Of a stretch of DNA of 64,000 bases, positions 17,699 through 25,885 are shown in pieces. The stretch spans positions 6,448,001 through 6,512,000 of the forward strand of contig NZ_LT629793.1 in assembly GCF_900105735.1 (NCBI RefSeq). The letters run 5' to 3'. The DNA is from Pseudomonas yamanorum. GTDB lineage: Bacteria > Pseudomonadota > Gammaproteobacteria > Pseudomonadales > Pseudomonadaceae. Made by a program: the position numbers and the translations under genes. The stretch's first letter is position 1. Every line of letters begins with the position of its first letter. A model generated the notes under the pieces. That model had not been told where the DNA came from. It searched no databases and saw only the letters and a list, made by a program, of their open reading frames with translations.

Positions 17699-17733
17699 GA
17701 CGCCCGCCGGGGATTGATACTCCGGCGGGCGTT
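17699..17733 (-). terminator. terminator after the cysteine hydrolase
   Basis: ACGCCCGCCGG pairs with CCGGCGGGCGT around a short loop. On the minus strand it is followed by CGGATTTTTC. It starts 13 bases past the hydrolase stop. Confidence 0.65.
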
Positions 17734-17745
17734 CCAAGTGGGAGG

Positions 17746-18282
17746 TTAAAAGCCGATATCTTCCGCCTTCACGCGCCGCACAAATGCCCCGGCCAAGGTC
17801 GCGTTGTGGTGCTCGATAATCGATGCGGCCGATAACGCCGGAGTGTCCATGCAAGTATGGGCATCCTCCGGCAGCAGCACCGAGAACCCCAGTTCGACGG
17901 CCACCCGGCAGGTTGTGTCGATGCAGTACTGGGTTTTCATCCCGACGATCACCAGCTCATTCACCTGCGCCGCCGCCAGTTGCTGCGCCAGCTCGGTGCC
18001 GAGAAAACAGCTGGGCCGGGTTTTGTTGAAAACCGTGTCGCGAGCCCCATCAACCTCCAGCGCTGGCCATAGCTGCCAGAGCGGGCTGCCCAACTCGATG
18101 GGCGAGCCCGCAGGGCCGGTGTGACGTGCAGCGAAAACCGGCACGCCAGCGTGCCTGGCGCGCTGAATCAACTGGTTGATGCTGTCGAGTACGCGCTGGC
18201 GCTCGTAGGGTTTTTCCGGGCCGTCGTAGAGACCGGTCTGCATATCGATGACCAGCAGGGCGGGGCGCTTGATGTCAGGCAT
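17746..18282 (-). CDS. cysteine hydrolase, isochorismatase family
   Basis: A 178-residue isochorismatase-fold hydrolase. The catalytic triad is Asp13 (VIDMQ), Lys87 (FNKTRPSCF) and Cys120 (MKTQYCID), preceded by a cis-peptide-type VGM segment. Members cleave amide or vinyl-ether bonds (nicotinamidase, N-carbamoyl amidohydrolases, isochorismatase). The ATG at 18282 has AAGGAG 7 bases upstream; the longer frame would run through a terminator. Upstream on the same strand lie a promoter, a Thr-rich leader ORF and a terminator, so expression is probably controlled by transcription attenuation. Substrate not predictable from sequence. Confidence 0.9.
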   Translation of the reverse strand: MPDIKRPALLVIDMQTGLYDGPEKPYERQRVLDSINQLIQRARHAGVPVFAARHTGPAGSPIELGSPLWQLWPALEVDGARDTVFNKTRPSCFLGTELAQQLAAAQVNELVIVGMKTQYCIDTTCRVAVELGFSVLLPEDAHTCMDTPALSAASIIEHHNATLAGAFVRRVKAEDIGF

Positions 18283-18315
18283 GTTACTGCTCCTTGTGGT
18301 TGCCATGGGCGGAGC

Positions 18316-18350
18316 AATAAAAAGGCCCCGTCCATTACTGGCGGGGCCTT
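18316..18350 (-). terminator. attenuator-type terminator upstream of the cysteine hydrolase
   Basis: AAGGCCCCG (18350-18342 read on minus) pairs with CGGGGCCTT (18330-18322); an inner CC/GG pair closes a short loop. A U-rich tract UUUUUAUU follows on the minus strand. It lies 34 bases before the hydrolase ATG and 18 bases after the leader stop codon. Confidence 0.8.
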
Positions 18351-18367
18351 GGGTAAAACCGGGTGGC

Positions 18368-18457
18368 TTAGATTGTGCGCCACTCACAGCTACCACACGA
18401 CCCGCCGGAAGCGGTCGTGGTGGTGGTGCGGGTGAGGGCCAGCTGAAAAATGTTCAT
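18368..18457 (-). CDS. candidate Thr-rich leader peptide (attenuation)
   Basis: A 29-codon ORF with ATG at 18457 and TAA at 18368. Thr occupies positions 9 and 11-15, followed by a Gly/Ser/Cys stretch with Cys21 and Cys24 and a Trp at 26. The threonine codons form the 5' arm of a strong hairpin (about 18424-18391) closed by UUCC, and the ORF is followed by an intrinsic terminator, so it looks like a leader peptide rather than a functional protein. It has no Shine-Dalgarno sequence, but the predicted transcription start coincides with the AUG, so it may be translated leaderless. Threonine or cysteine supply may be sensed; this is inference. Confidence 0.6.
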   Translation of the reverse strand: MNIFQLALTRTTTTTASGGSCGSCEWRTI

Positions 18458-18463
18458 GGGCCG

Positions 18464-18493
18464 ATCATGCTGGCGGTGGCGTTTGGCTGTCAA
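18464..18493 (-). promoter_or_regulatory. sigma70-like promoter for the leader/hydrolase transcript
   Basis: Perfect -35 TTGACA (18493-18488), an 18-base spacer and -10 CATGAT (18469-18464) on the minus strand. The expected start is about 18457, the A of the leader ATG. It lies immediately after the TetR gene stop. Confidence 0.55.
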
Positions 18494-18497
18494 CGCG

Positions 18498-19094
18498 TCA
18501 GCCGAGGTTTTTTTCCGGGATCAGCAGATTTCTGGCAGCTTCCAGGAATTCATCAGACAGGCCGCTGCCTTTAGTCGCACGGGCCAGGGTCATGGCACCG
18601 ACCATCATTGCGTACTGGGCCATGGCAGCCTGCCGGTCACCTTCGGGGGTCCCGGTGGCCTGGGTGGCGCCCAGGATCCCCATCGACTCTTCGAGACCGC
18701 GGATGAAAGTGCGCTGCAACGCGCTGTCGGCAGCTTCGTGGCACATTTCCCCGGCGAAGGCCGCCACCGGGCAACTGTCTCCGGGGTTATCACGATTGAC
18801 TGCCGTGAGGTAGGGATCAATCAATGCCAGGCGGGCGGTCTCGGGATCCGGACTTTGCTCGACCCTGGCCTGCCAGCGCAGGCTCGACTGTTCGAACGCC
18901 CGGTTGCAGGCTTCGGTGGCCAGCGCCTCGCGGGACTCGAAGTGCCCGTAGAAACCGCCATGGGTCAGCCCGGCAGCCGCCATCACGTCCGACACGCTGA
19001 TGCCATGGATGCCCCGCTCGCGAAACAGCCGCGTGGCGGCCTCGACGATGATTTCGCGATTGAGTTCGGCTTGTTTGCGGGACACGCGTGGCAT
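18498..19094 (-). CDS. TetR-family transcriptional regulator
   Basis: A 198-residue TetR repressor. The N-terminal helix-turn-helix covers about 10-55 (ISVSDVMAAAGLTHGGFYGHFESREAL), the variant common in reductase- and efflux-linked regulators. The ligand domain contains a CPVAAFAGEM segment seen in the TetR_C_33/AcrR-like group that senses electrophiles. It follows the tautomerase gene by 52 bases on the same strand, so the two may be co-transcribed. An AT-rich palindrome before the tautomerase (19591-19610) is a candidate operator. Confidence 0.88.
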   Translation of the reverse strand: MPRVSRKQAELNREIIVEAATRLFRERGIHGISVSDVMAAAGLTHGGFYGHFESREALATEACNRAFEQSSLRWQARVEQSPDPETARLALIDPYLTAVNRDNPGDSCPVAAFAGEMCHEAADSALQRTFIRGLEESMGILGATQATGTPEGDRQAAMAQYAMMVGAMTLARATKGSGLSDEFLEAARNLLIPEKNLG

Positions 19095-19146
19095 CGAGGG
19101 CTCTCTGAATCAGGTGGTGGCAGGGGGGGACGGCATCATAAAACGT

Positions 19147-19530
19147 TTAACTGGCGTACTGCGCAATCCCGTTGCCGAACGACCAGTTTTCCTTCTTGAC
19201 TTCCACCAGGCTGATAAACACGTCTTCCAGGCGCACCGCCAGTTCACGGTTCAAGCTCTCGGCGATGGTCTTGTACAACAGCTTTTTCTGCTCGGTGCTG
19301 CGGCCTTCGTTCAGGGTGATCTGGATAATCACCAGGTTGTCACTGCGCTGGATGCCCAGGTACTCGGGGTCATAGATGAAGTGGTGTTCATCGTGCTCGG
19401 TGAGGATCTGGAAATTGTCGTGTTCAGGCACGCCAATGGCCGTGTGCATGGCGTTGTAGATCAGCACGCCGACGCGCTTGGCGTAGGTGACGTCGGGGTT
19501 TTTCCGAAGGTCGATGCGCACGATGGGCAT
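19147..19530 (-). CDS. tautomerase-superfamily protein
   Basis: A 127-residue protein of the 4-oxalocrotonate tautomerase/MIF superfamily. I start it at the ATG at 19530 because Pro2 of MPIVRIDLRK then becomes the N-terminal catalytic proline after Met removal, which the family needs. The length and the C-terminal VFISLVEVKKENWSFG segment match the longer, cis-CaaD/MSAD-like or DUF1904-like members that hydrate or tautomerise small keto acids. Upstream lies an AT-rich promoter with a 20-bp palindrome; downstream is a TetR regulator. Substrate unknown. Confidence 0.87.
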   Translation of the reverse strand: MPIVRIDLRKNPDVTYAKRVGVLIYNAMHTAIGVPEHDNFQILTEHDEHHFIYDPEYLGIQRSDNLVIIQITLNEGRSTEQKKLLYKTIAESLNRELAVRLEDVFISLVEVKKENWSFGNGIAQYAS

Positions 19531-19590
19531 GGCGGTGATTCCAGTGAGGGGCGTGGCATTGAAAATACATGACAGCCGGAATTTATAAAA

Positions 19591-19610
19591 TAGATTTTTA
19601 ACGAAATCTA
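19591..19610. promoter_or_regulatory. AT-rich palindrome before the tautomerase gene
   Basis: TAGATTT (19591-19597) and AAATCTA (19604-19610) with a 6-base centre, 61 bases upstream of the tautomerase start and next to a TATAAA-like element. A plausible TetR-family operator in an otherwise GC-rich sequence. Confidence 0.45.
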
Positions 19611-19783
19611 AAAAACACTGCTCATCAAACCTCTCCAATCATCTGCTGCGCACAACCATTCCTCAGCTAAGTCTTTGCTTCTTCAAGCGAATCCCGGACA
19701 ATCGCGCCCCTGTTTCGGTCGTGGCGCTGCCTGTCAGGTTTTTCTGACTCGTCCCGACTGAGTGAATGCGGAGATCCGAACGG

Positions 19784-21061
19784 ATGAATGATCAGGCCAA
19801 TAGCGTCGACGAACGCTACGCAACGACACCTGCAACCCTCACAAGCTGGAGCCGCCAGGACACCACCTGGATGCTCGGCCTGTTCGGTACGGCCATCGGC
19901 GCCGGCACCTTGTTCCTGCCGATCAACGCGGGCCTTGGCGGTTTCTGGCCGTTGGTGATCCTCGCGCTGCTGGCGTTCCCGATGACGTTCTTCGCGCACC
20001 GTGGCCTGACCCGCTTTGTACTCTCGGGCCGTGAAGGCTCGGACATCACCGACGTGGTCGAGGAACACTTCGGCCTCAAGGCCGGTGCCGCGATCACCTT
20101 GCTGTACTTCTTCGCGATCTTCCCGATCCTGCTGATCTACAGCGTGGCGCTGACCAACACCGTCGGCAGCTTCATGGAGCATCAACTGCACATCGCGCCG
20201 CCGCCGCGGGCGATCCTGTCGCTGGTGCTGATCCTCGGCCTGCTGGCCGTGGTGCGTTGCGGCGAGCAGGTGATCGTCAAGGCCATGAGCCTGATGGTGT
20301 ATCCGTTTATCGTTGCCTTGCTGTTCCTCGCCGTGTACCTGGTGCCGCACTGGAACGGCGGCATCCTCAGCACCGCGAGTACCGTGCCGGCCCCGTCGGC
20401 GCTGCTGCACACCCTGTGGCTGGCGATTCCGGTGATGGTGTTCTCGTTCAACCACTCGCCGATCATCTCGGCCTTTGCGGTGGACCAGAAGCGCCAGTAC
20501 GGTGAACACGCCGAGGAACGCAGCTCGCAGATCCTGTCGCGGGCGCACATCCTGATGGTGGTGATGGTGCTGTTCTTCGTGTTCAGCTGCGTCCTGACCC
20601 TGTCGCCGGCCCAACTGGCCGAAGCCAAGGCGCAGAACCTGTCGATCCTGTCGTACCTGGCGAACCACTTCAGCAACCCGACCATCGAATTCGCCGCGCC
20701 GCTGATTGCGTTTGTGGCGATTGCCAAGTCGTTCCTGGGCCACTACATCGGCGCCAGCGAAGGCCTCAAGGGCCTGGTGCTCAAAAGCGGTCGCCGCCCG
20801 GCTGCCAAGACCCTGGACCGCATGACGGCCGCCTTCATGTTGGTGGTGTGCTGGATCGTCGCTACCCTCAACCCGAGCATCCTCGGCATGATCGAGACCC
20901 TGGGCGGGCCGATCATTGCGTCGATCCTGTTCCTGATGCCGATGTACGCGATCCGCAAGGTGCCGGCGATGGCCAAGTACCGTGGCCAGGCGTCCAACGT
21001 GTTTGTGACGGCGGTCGGCCTGGTGGCGATCACCGCGTTGATTTACTCGCTGATGTCCTGA
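19784..21061 (+). CDS. HAAAP-family serine/threonine-type permease
   Basis: A 425-residue inner-membrane amino-acid permease of the hydroxy/aromatic amino acid family, close in layout to E. coli SdaC (serine-proton symport). About eleven membrane spans can be followed; the first contains the family-typical GLFGTAIGAGTLFLPI at about 32-47. The ATG at 19784 follows GGAGATCCG at a reasonable distance; an in-frame ATG 18 bases earlier overlaps the ribosome site itself. Monocistronic with a strong terminator 20 bases downstream. Serine is the likeliest substrate, threonine next. Confidence 0.87.
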   Translation: MNDQANSVDERYATTPATLTSWSRQDTTWMLGLFGTAIGAGTLFLPINAGLGGFWPLVILALLAFPMTFFAHRGLTRFVLSGREGSDITDVVEEHFGLKAGAAITLLYFFAIFPILLIYSVALTNTVGSFMEHQLHIAPPPRAILSLVLILGLLAVVRCGEQVIVKAMSLMVYPFIVALLFLAVYLVPHWNGGILSTASTVPAPSALLHTLWLAIPVMVFSFNHSPIISAFAVDQKRQYGEHAEERSSQILSRAHILMVVMVLFFVFSCVLTLSPAQLAEAKAQNLSILSYLANHFSNPTIEFAAPLIAFVAIAKSFLGHYIGASEGLKGLVLKSGRRPAAKTLDRMTAAFMLVVCWIVATLNPSILGMIETLGGPIIASILFLMPMYAIRKVPAMAKYRGQASNVFVTAVGLVAITALIYSLMS

Positions 21062-21080
21062 TACGCAGGTCGTTGTGAGC

Positions 21081-21118
21081 AAGGCCGACTCGCCCATCAG
21101 GCGAGTCGGCCTTTTTTG
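21081..21118 (+). terminator. rho-independent terminator after the permease
   Basis: AAGGCCGACTCGCC / GGCGAGTCGGCCTT perfect 14-bp stem with a 4-base loop followed by TTTTT. Confidence 0.95.
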
Positions 21119-21228
21119 TGCCTGCAAACCCTAAGGGGCTGATAAGTATCAACGCCAGGCAGGCAATCACGGCTAAGCTTGTCGCGGGTGTCTGACAGGG
21201 CACGTCGAATTCTTACCTGGAGGTTGTC

Positions 21229-21846
21229 ATGGCTCGCGCCCGCCCGCAGTTGATCACCGGCAAGCTGGAAAAGCTGCACCCCACCCAATTGACGGTGGGC
21301 CTCGCCGAGGTCGCGACCAAGCGCGAGGCCTGGAAAAAGCTCAAGCGCAAGGAGCGCGCGGCTGCACTCGACCAGCACTGGTTTCCCTGTGTGATTGGGC
21401 CGGACGAGCGTTACTACATCACCGACCATCATCACTTCGGCCTGGCGTTGTTGCAGGAAGAGGTCAAGAGCGTGTCGTTGCTGGTGCTCAAGGACCTGTC
21501 GTTTGTCGAGCGCACTACGTTCTGGAACGTCATGACCTTCAACCAATGGGTACATCCTTATGATGCGCGGGGTATTCGTCGCTCCTACGACGCGATTCCC
21601 CGACGGATTACGGAACTGCAGGACGATCCCTACCGCAGCCTTGCGGGCCTGCTGCGTACCGCTGGCGGCTACGCCAAGGACGCCGCGCCTTTCAGCGAGT
21701 TTCTCTGGGCCGACTTTTTCCGCAGCCGCATTGGCAGCGACCTGATCGGCGACCTGAGCCCCAAGTTGATGGGCAAGGCCATGACCCTGGCCCGCAGCCA
21801 GGAAGCCCGTTACTTGCCAGGATGGGTAGGCCCGATTGACCACTGA
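21229..21846 (+). CDS. ParB-like nuclease-fold protein (ParBc_2 type)
   Basis: A 205-residue cytoplasmic protein that matches the putative ParB-like nuclease family (ParBc_2), not plasmid or chromosome partition ParB. The ParB-like signature is the early VTDHHH-type segment YYITDHHHFGLAL (about 62-74) after a PCVIGPDE strand; a helix-turn-helix partition domain is missing. The SulP transporter frame begins 11 bases before this gene ends, so translation is probably coupled. The biochemical role of this family is not established. ATG at 21229 has a GGAGG-type site upstream. Confidence 0.82.
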   Translation: MARARPQLITGKLEKLHPTQLTVGLAEVATKREAWKKLKRKERAAALDQHWFPCVIGPDERYYITDHHHFGLALLQEEVKSVSLLVLKDLSFVERTTFWNVMTFNQWVHPYDARGIRRSYDAIPRRITELQDDPYRSLAGLLRTAGGYAKDAAPFSEFLWADFFRSRIGSDLIGDLSPKLMGKAMTLARSQEARYLPGWVGPIDH

Positions 21847-23470
21847 AACCCGACAGAACCGCGTCCAGGATTTGTTGGCCGGCCTGTCTATCGCCGGCTT
21901 GCTGCTGCCCGAGGCCGTGGCCTATTCCAGCATCGCGGCATTGCCGCCCCAGGCAGGGGTGATCGCCTTGTTCGCCGGGTTGCTGTGCTACGGCCTGTTC
22001 GGCACCAGCCGCTTCGCGATTGTCTCCGCCACGTCATCCTCGGCGGCGGTGCTGGCGGCCGCTACGGCGACGTTGGCCGGGGGCGACCCGGCACTCAGGC
22101 TGAGCCTGGCAATGGGCCTGGTATTGGTGACCGGGGCGTTTTTCCTGTTGGCCGGGTTGCTCAAGCTGGGCGGGTTGACTTCGTTTATCGCCAAGCCCGT
22201 GTTGCGTGGCTTTGCCTTTGGCCTGGCGCTGACCATCATCCTCAAGCAGTTGGCCAGCGTGGTGGGGGTGCACCTGACCGATAACAACCTGATTCGCTTT
22301 CTGCCCCAACTCCTGGAGCAACTGCCGCGCTGGAACTGGGCCGCCGCTGCCGTAGCGGGTGTCGCGTTGCTCCTGCTCTGGCTATGCGCGCGAATCAAGC
22401 GTCTGCCCGGCGGACTACTGGTGGTGATCCTCGGGATTGCCGCCGGCCAGTGGCTGGATTTACAGGCCCATGGCGTGGCGTTGATCGGTGTGATCGACCT
22501 GCGCCTGGAGTTCGCGCACCTTCCGGTGTTGCCGTTCGCCGACTGGCTGCGCCTGGGGGAATTGGCGTTTGCCATGGTGATGATTCTTTACGCCGAGTCC
22601 TACGGCTCCATCAGCGCGTTCGCCCTCAAGCACGGTGATCGCGTGTCATCCAACCGTGACTTGCTGGCGCTGGGGGCGGCCAACCTGTTGTCCGGGCTGT
22701 TCCAGGGCATGCCCACTGGCGCCGGTTATTCCGCGACGTCGGCCAACGAGGCGGCGGGAGCCAACTCCCGGCTGGCGGGCGCCGTGGCGGCATTGGTGGT
22801 GTTGGCGATCGTACTGACAGTGCTGCCCCTGGTGGCATTGACGCCGGAGCCGGTGCTTGCCGCCATCGTCATTTATGCCTTGGGCCGTGGCTTGAGCCTG
22901 CAGCCCCTGGGCCGCTATTTCTCCTGGCGGCGCGACCGGTTGCTAGTGATTTGCGCGGTAGCGGCGGTGTTGGTGCTCGGCGTGCTGGATGGCCTGCTGG
23001 TGGCGGTCGGGATCAGCGTGGTGTTGATGTTGCGCCAGATGTCGTCGGCGGATGTCCGCGAGTTGGGGCGCATTGACGGTGGGCATGATTTTGTCGACTT
23101 GCTGCATCACCCGAGCGCCGAACGGATTTCCGGTGTGCTGATCGTTCGGCCCAGTGAGGCGCTGTTCTTCGCGAATGCCGAGCGGGTGCTGGGGGCGGTG
23201 TTGAGCCTGATGCGGCACGCTACGTTACCGGTGCACACGGTGGTGCTCAGCCTGGAAGAATCACCGGACCTGGACGGCACCAGTATCGAGGCATTGCAGG
23301 CGTTTTTCGTACAAGTGCAAGGGGAGGGCAAGTGCCTGGTGCTGGCCCGCGTACGCCATGAGGCGCAGGAGGTGTTGCAGACATTGCCAGAGGCGTGTGC
23401 ACCGCAGGTGCTGATCAGTGGGTTGAGTGTTGATGGTGCGGTGCAACTCGCATTGCAGCCCGCCGCCTGA
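21836..23470 (+). CDS. SulP-family inorganic anion transporter
   Basis: A 544-residue membrane transporter for sulfate, bicarbonate or another anion. The N-terminal part shows the SulP signature PEAVAYSSIAALPPQAG (about 24-40), followed by 10-12 membrane spans; the C-terminal cytoplasmic STAS domain covers about 430-540 with the VVLSLEESPDLDGTSIEAL phosphorylation-loop region. The start is TTG overlapping the ParB-like gene by 11 bases; an AGG lies before it. This is consistent with translational coupling. Substrate cannot be fixed from sequence; the sulfite reductase gene converging next door is suggestive of sulfate but not proof. Confidence 0.88.
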   Translation: MTTETRQNRVQDLLAGLSIAGLLLPEAVAYSSIAALPPQAGVIALFAGLLCYGLFGTSRFAIVSATSSSAAVLAAATATLAGGDPALRLSLAMGLVLVTGAFFLLAGLLKLGGLTSFIAKPVLRGFAFGLALTIILKQLASVVGVHLTDNNLIRFLPQLLEQLPRWNWAAAAVAGVALLLLWLCARIKRLPGGLLVVILGIAAGQWLDLQAHGVALIGVIDLRLEFAHLPVLPFADWLRLGELAFAMVMILYAESYGSISAFALKHGDRVSSNRDLLALGAANLLSGLFQGMPTGAGYSATSANEAAGANSRLAGAVAALVVLAIVLTVLPLVALTPEPVLAAIVIYALGRGLSLQPLGRYFSWRRDRLLVICAVAAVLVLGVLDGLLVAVGISVVLMLRQMSSADVRELGRIDGGHDFVDLLHHPSAERISGVLIVRPSEALFFANAERVLGAVLSLMRHATLPVHTVVLSLEESPDLDGTSIEALQAFFVQVQGEGKCLVLARVRHEAQEVLQTLPEACAPQVLISGLSVDGAVQLALQPAA

Positions 23471-23473
23471 ATG

Positions 23474-23503
23474 CAAAAAGCCCCGACGGGTCGGGGCTTT
23501 TTA
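23474..23503. terminator. bidirectional terminator between SulP and DUF934 genes
   Basis: AAAAAGCCCCGAC / GTCGGGGCTTTTT with a short loop, flanked by A and T tracts, serving both converging genes. Confidence 0.92.
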
Positions 23504-23515
23504 TTGGCGCGAGGC

Positions 23516-24010
23516 TTAACGGCGGCGGAACAATGGCAACGGTTCATCCGTCGCGGCCTGGTACGTCACCGAGAAATCCTTGAGGCTTTCCAGCGCTTCA
23601 TACGGGTCTTTGTCTGCGCGCAAGGCGAAGGCATCGAACCCGCAGCGGCGCAGGTAGAACAACTGGTCGCGCAGCACATCGCCAATCGCCCGCAGCTCGC
23701 CTTTGTAACCATAACGGTCACGCAGCAGGCGGGCGTTGGAGTAGTTGCGACCGTCGGTGAAGGCCGGGAAGTTCAGGGCAATGACCTGGAAGTGCTCCAC
23801 GTCCTCACCGATCTCTTCGGCTTCTTCATCGGCGTCCAGCCACACGCCCAGGCCGCCGTCGCGGGCCTTGAGGGCGTGAGCGTGCTCGCGCCACAGGGCC
23901 AGCGGCACGATCAGGTCGTCGCAGTTGGAGATGCCATCGAAGCTCGCGTCCTTGGGCAGCAGGTGCCAGGTTTCGTCGACGACTTCGTTGTTCTTAATGA
24001 TTCGCTGCAT
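23516..24010 (-). CDS. DUF934 protein, sulfite reductase partner
   Basis: A 164-residue cytoplasmic protein of the DUF934 family (often called CysI-associated oxidoreductase). It starts at the ATG at 24010, overlapping the 3' end of the sulfite reductase gene by 17 bases, which argues for coupled translation. Conserved features are ALNFPAFTDGRNYSNARLLRDR (about 75-96) and the following GELRAIGDVLRDQLFYLRRCGFDAF stretch. The family is found almost only beside cysI-type genes in proteobacteria and may assist assimilatory sulfite reduction; no biochemical role is certain. Confidence 0.9.
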   Translation of the reverse strand: MQRIIKNNEVVDETWHLLPKDASFDGISNCDDLIVPLALWREHAHALKARDGGLGVWLDADEEAEEIGEDVEHFQVIALNFPAFTDGRNYSNARLLRDRYGYKGELRAIGDVLRDQLFYLRRCGFDAFALRADKDPYEALESLKDFSVTYQAATDEPLPLFRRR

Positions 24011-25652
24011 AGACGCGCTCCTTGAACAGGTCAATGCCGATGCGCTGGTAGGTGTCGATGAAACGCTCATCTTCGGTGCGCTGTTCAACGTATACGTCGA
24101 TCAGCTTGCCGATCACGTCAGGCATGGCTTCCTGGGCGAAGGACGGGCCGAGGATCTTGCCCAGGCTCGCATCGCGGCTGGCGCTGCCGCCCAGGGACAC
24201 TTGGTAGAATTCTTCGCCTTTCTTGTCCACGCCCAGGATGCCGATGTGGCCGACGTGGTGGTGACCACAGGCGTTCATGCAACCGGAGATGTTCAGGTCC
24301 AGTTCGCCGATGTCGAACAGGTAATCCAGGTCGTCGAAACGGCGCTGGATCGATTCGGCAATCGGGATCGACTTGGCGTTGGCCAGGGAGCAGAAATCGC
24401 CGCCCGGGCAGCAGATGATGTCGGTCAGCAGGCCGATGTTCGGCGTGGCAAAACCCTGCTCGCGCAGCTCGCCCCATAGGGTGAACAGTTGGGACTGCTC
24501 GACGTCGGCGAGGATGATGTTCTGCTCGTGGGAGGTGCGCAGTTGGCCGAAGCTGTAGCGTTCGGCGAGGTCGGCGACACCGTCCAGTTGCTTGTCGGTG
24601 ATATCGCCCGGAGCAACACCGGTAGGTTTCAGCGACAGGGTCACGGCCACATAGCCCGGCTTTTTGTGGGCCAGGGTGTTGCGGGTGCGCCAGCGGGCGA
24701 AACCCGGGTGCTGCTGGTCGAGCTCGGCCAACGCGGCGTCCTGATTGCTCAGGGTCTTGTAGTCCGGATCGACGAAGTGTTTGGCGACGCGGTGCACTTC
24801 GGCTTCGGTCAGGGTGGTCTGGCCGCCGCGCAAGTGTTCCATCTCGGCGTCGACCTTCTGGGCAAACACCTCAGGGGTCAGCGCTTTTACCAGGATCTTG
24901 ATCCGGGCCTTGTACTTGTTGTCACGACGGCCGTAGCGGTTGTAGACCCGCAGGATCGCGTCGAGGTAGCTCAACAGGTCCTGCCACGGCAGAAATTCGT
25001 TGATGAACGCGCCGACCACCGGCGTACGGCCGAGGCCACCGCCGACGAGCACACGGAAGCCCAACTCGCCAGCGGCGTTATGCACCGGCTCCAGGCCGAT
25101 ATCGTGCACTTCGATGGCGGCGCGGTCCGAGGTCGAGCCATTGATGGCGATCTTGAACTTGCGCGGCAGGTAGGCGAATTCCGGGTGGAAGGTGGTCCAT
25201 TGACGGACGATCTCACACCACGGGCGTGGGTCGATCAGCTCGTCAGCGGCAACGCCGGCGAATTGGTCGGTGGTCACGTTGCGCAGGCAGTTACCACTGG
25301 TCTGAATGGCGTGCATCTGCACGGTGGCCAATTCAGCCAGGATGTCCGGCACGTCTTCCAGGGCCGGCCAGTTGAACTGCACGTTCTGGCGGGTACTGAT
25401 GTGGGCATAGCCCTTGTCGAAGTCGCGGGCAATCTTGGCCATCATGCGCGTCTGACGGGAAGTCAGTTGGCCATAAGGCACGGCAACCCGCAGCATCGGC
25501 GCAAAGCGCTGAACATAAAGGCCATTTTGCAGGCGCAGAGGGCGGAACTCTTCTTCGCTCAGTTCACCTGCCAGATAGCGTCGGGTCTGATCACGGAACT
25601 GCTTGACGCGGTCCTCGATGATGCGCTGATCGTATTCGTCGTATACGTACAT
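23994..25652 (-). CDS. cysI: assimilatory sulfite reductase hemoprotein (nitrite/sulfite reductase)
   Basis: A 552-residue siroheme- and 4Fe-4S-containing reductase that makes sulfide for cysteine synthesis. The cluster/siroheme cysteines are in CPGGDFC (C-x5-C) and CMNACGHHHVGH (C-x3-C), with duplicated ferredoxin-like and siroheme half-domains as in CysI and NirA. The ATG at 25652 follows AGGA by six bases and begins the conserved MYVYDEYDQRI. Ferredoxin rather than NADPH is the probable donor, since no cysJ is present. DUF934 overlaps its end. Confidence 0.94.
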   Translation of the reverse strand: MYVYDEYDQRIIEDRVKQFRDQTRRYLAGELSEEEFRPLRLQNGLYVQRFAPMLRVAVPYGQLTSRQTRMMAKIARDFDKGYAHISTRQNVQFNWPALEDVPDILAELATVQMHAIQTSGNCLRNVTTDQFAGVAADELIDPRPWCEIVRQWTTFHPEFAYLPRKFKIAINGSTSDRAAIEVHDIGLEPVHNAAGELGFRVLVGGGLGRTPVVGAFINEFLPWQDLLSYLDAILRVYNRYGRRDNKYKARIKILVKALTPEVFAQKVDAEMEHLRGGQTTLTEAEVHRVAKHFVDPDYKTLSNQDAALAELDQQHPGFARWRTRNTLAHKKPGYVAVTLSLKPTGVAPGDITDKQLDGVADLAERYSFGQLRTSHEQNIILADVEQSQLFTLWGELREQGFATPNIGLLTDIICCPGGDFCSLANAKSIPIAESIQRRFDDLDYLFDIGELDLNISGCMNACGHHHVGHIGILGVDKKGEEFYQVSLGGSASRDASLGKILGPSFAQEAMPDVIGKLIDVYVEQRTEDERFIDTYQRIGIDLFKERVYAANH

Positions 25653-25777
25653 ATAGGTCCTGTTCTCGGCAAATCTGCGCGCACGGCCGCGCACTCCCAA
25701 CGGAGCCGGCGCACGATACCAGTTTGCGTTTATGCGCAAAAGTGATGTTTGAGTATATGCAAATAACCAAATCGCCT

Positions 25778-25796
25778 AATGAGAACGGTTATCGTG
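25778..25796. promoter_or_regulatory. possible Fur-box-like site
   Basis: AATGAGAACGGTTATCGTG resembles the common Fur box form AATGAGAATNATTATCATT at 14 of 18 specified positions. It lies between cysI and the divergent 37-residue membrane protein gene. Weak evidence. Confidence 0.25.
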
Positions 25797-25885
25797 ATAC
25801 CCACATTTGTCATGCGGGCAATCATGATCTTTACTGTGCTCGTGTCTTTGTGCAATCACCTATAAAACCGACAAGAGGCGATGCT

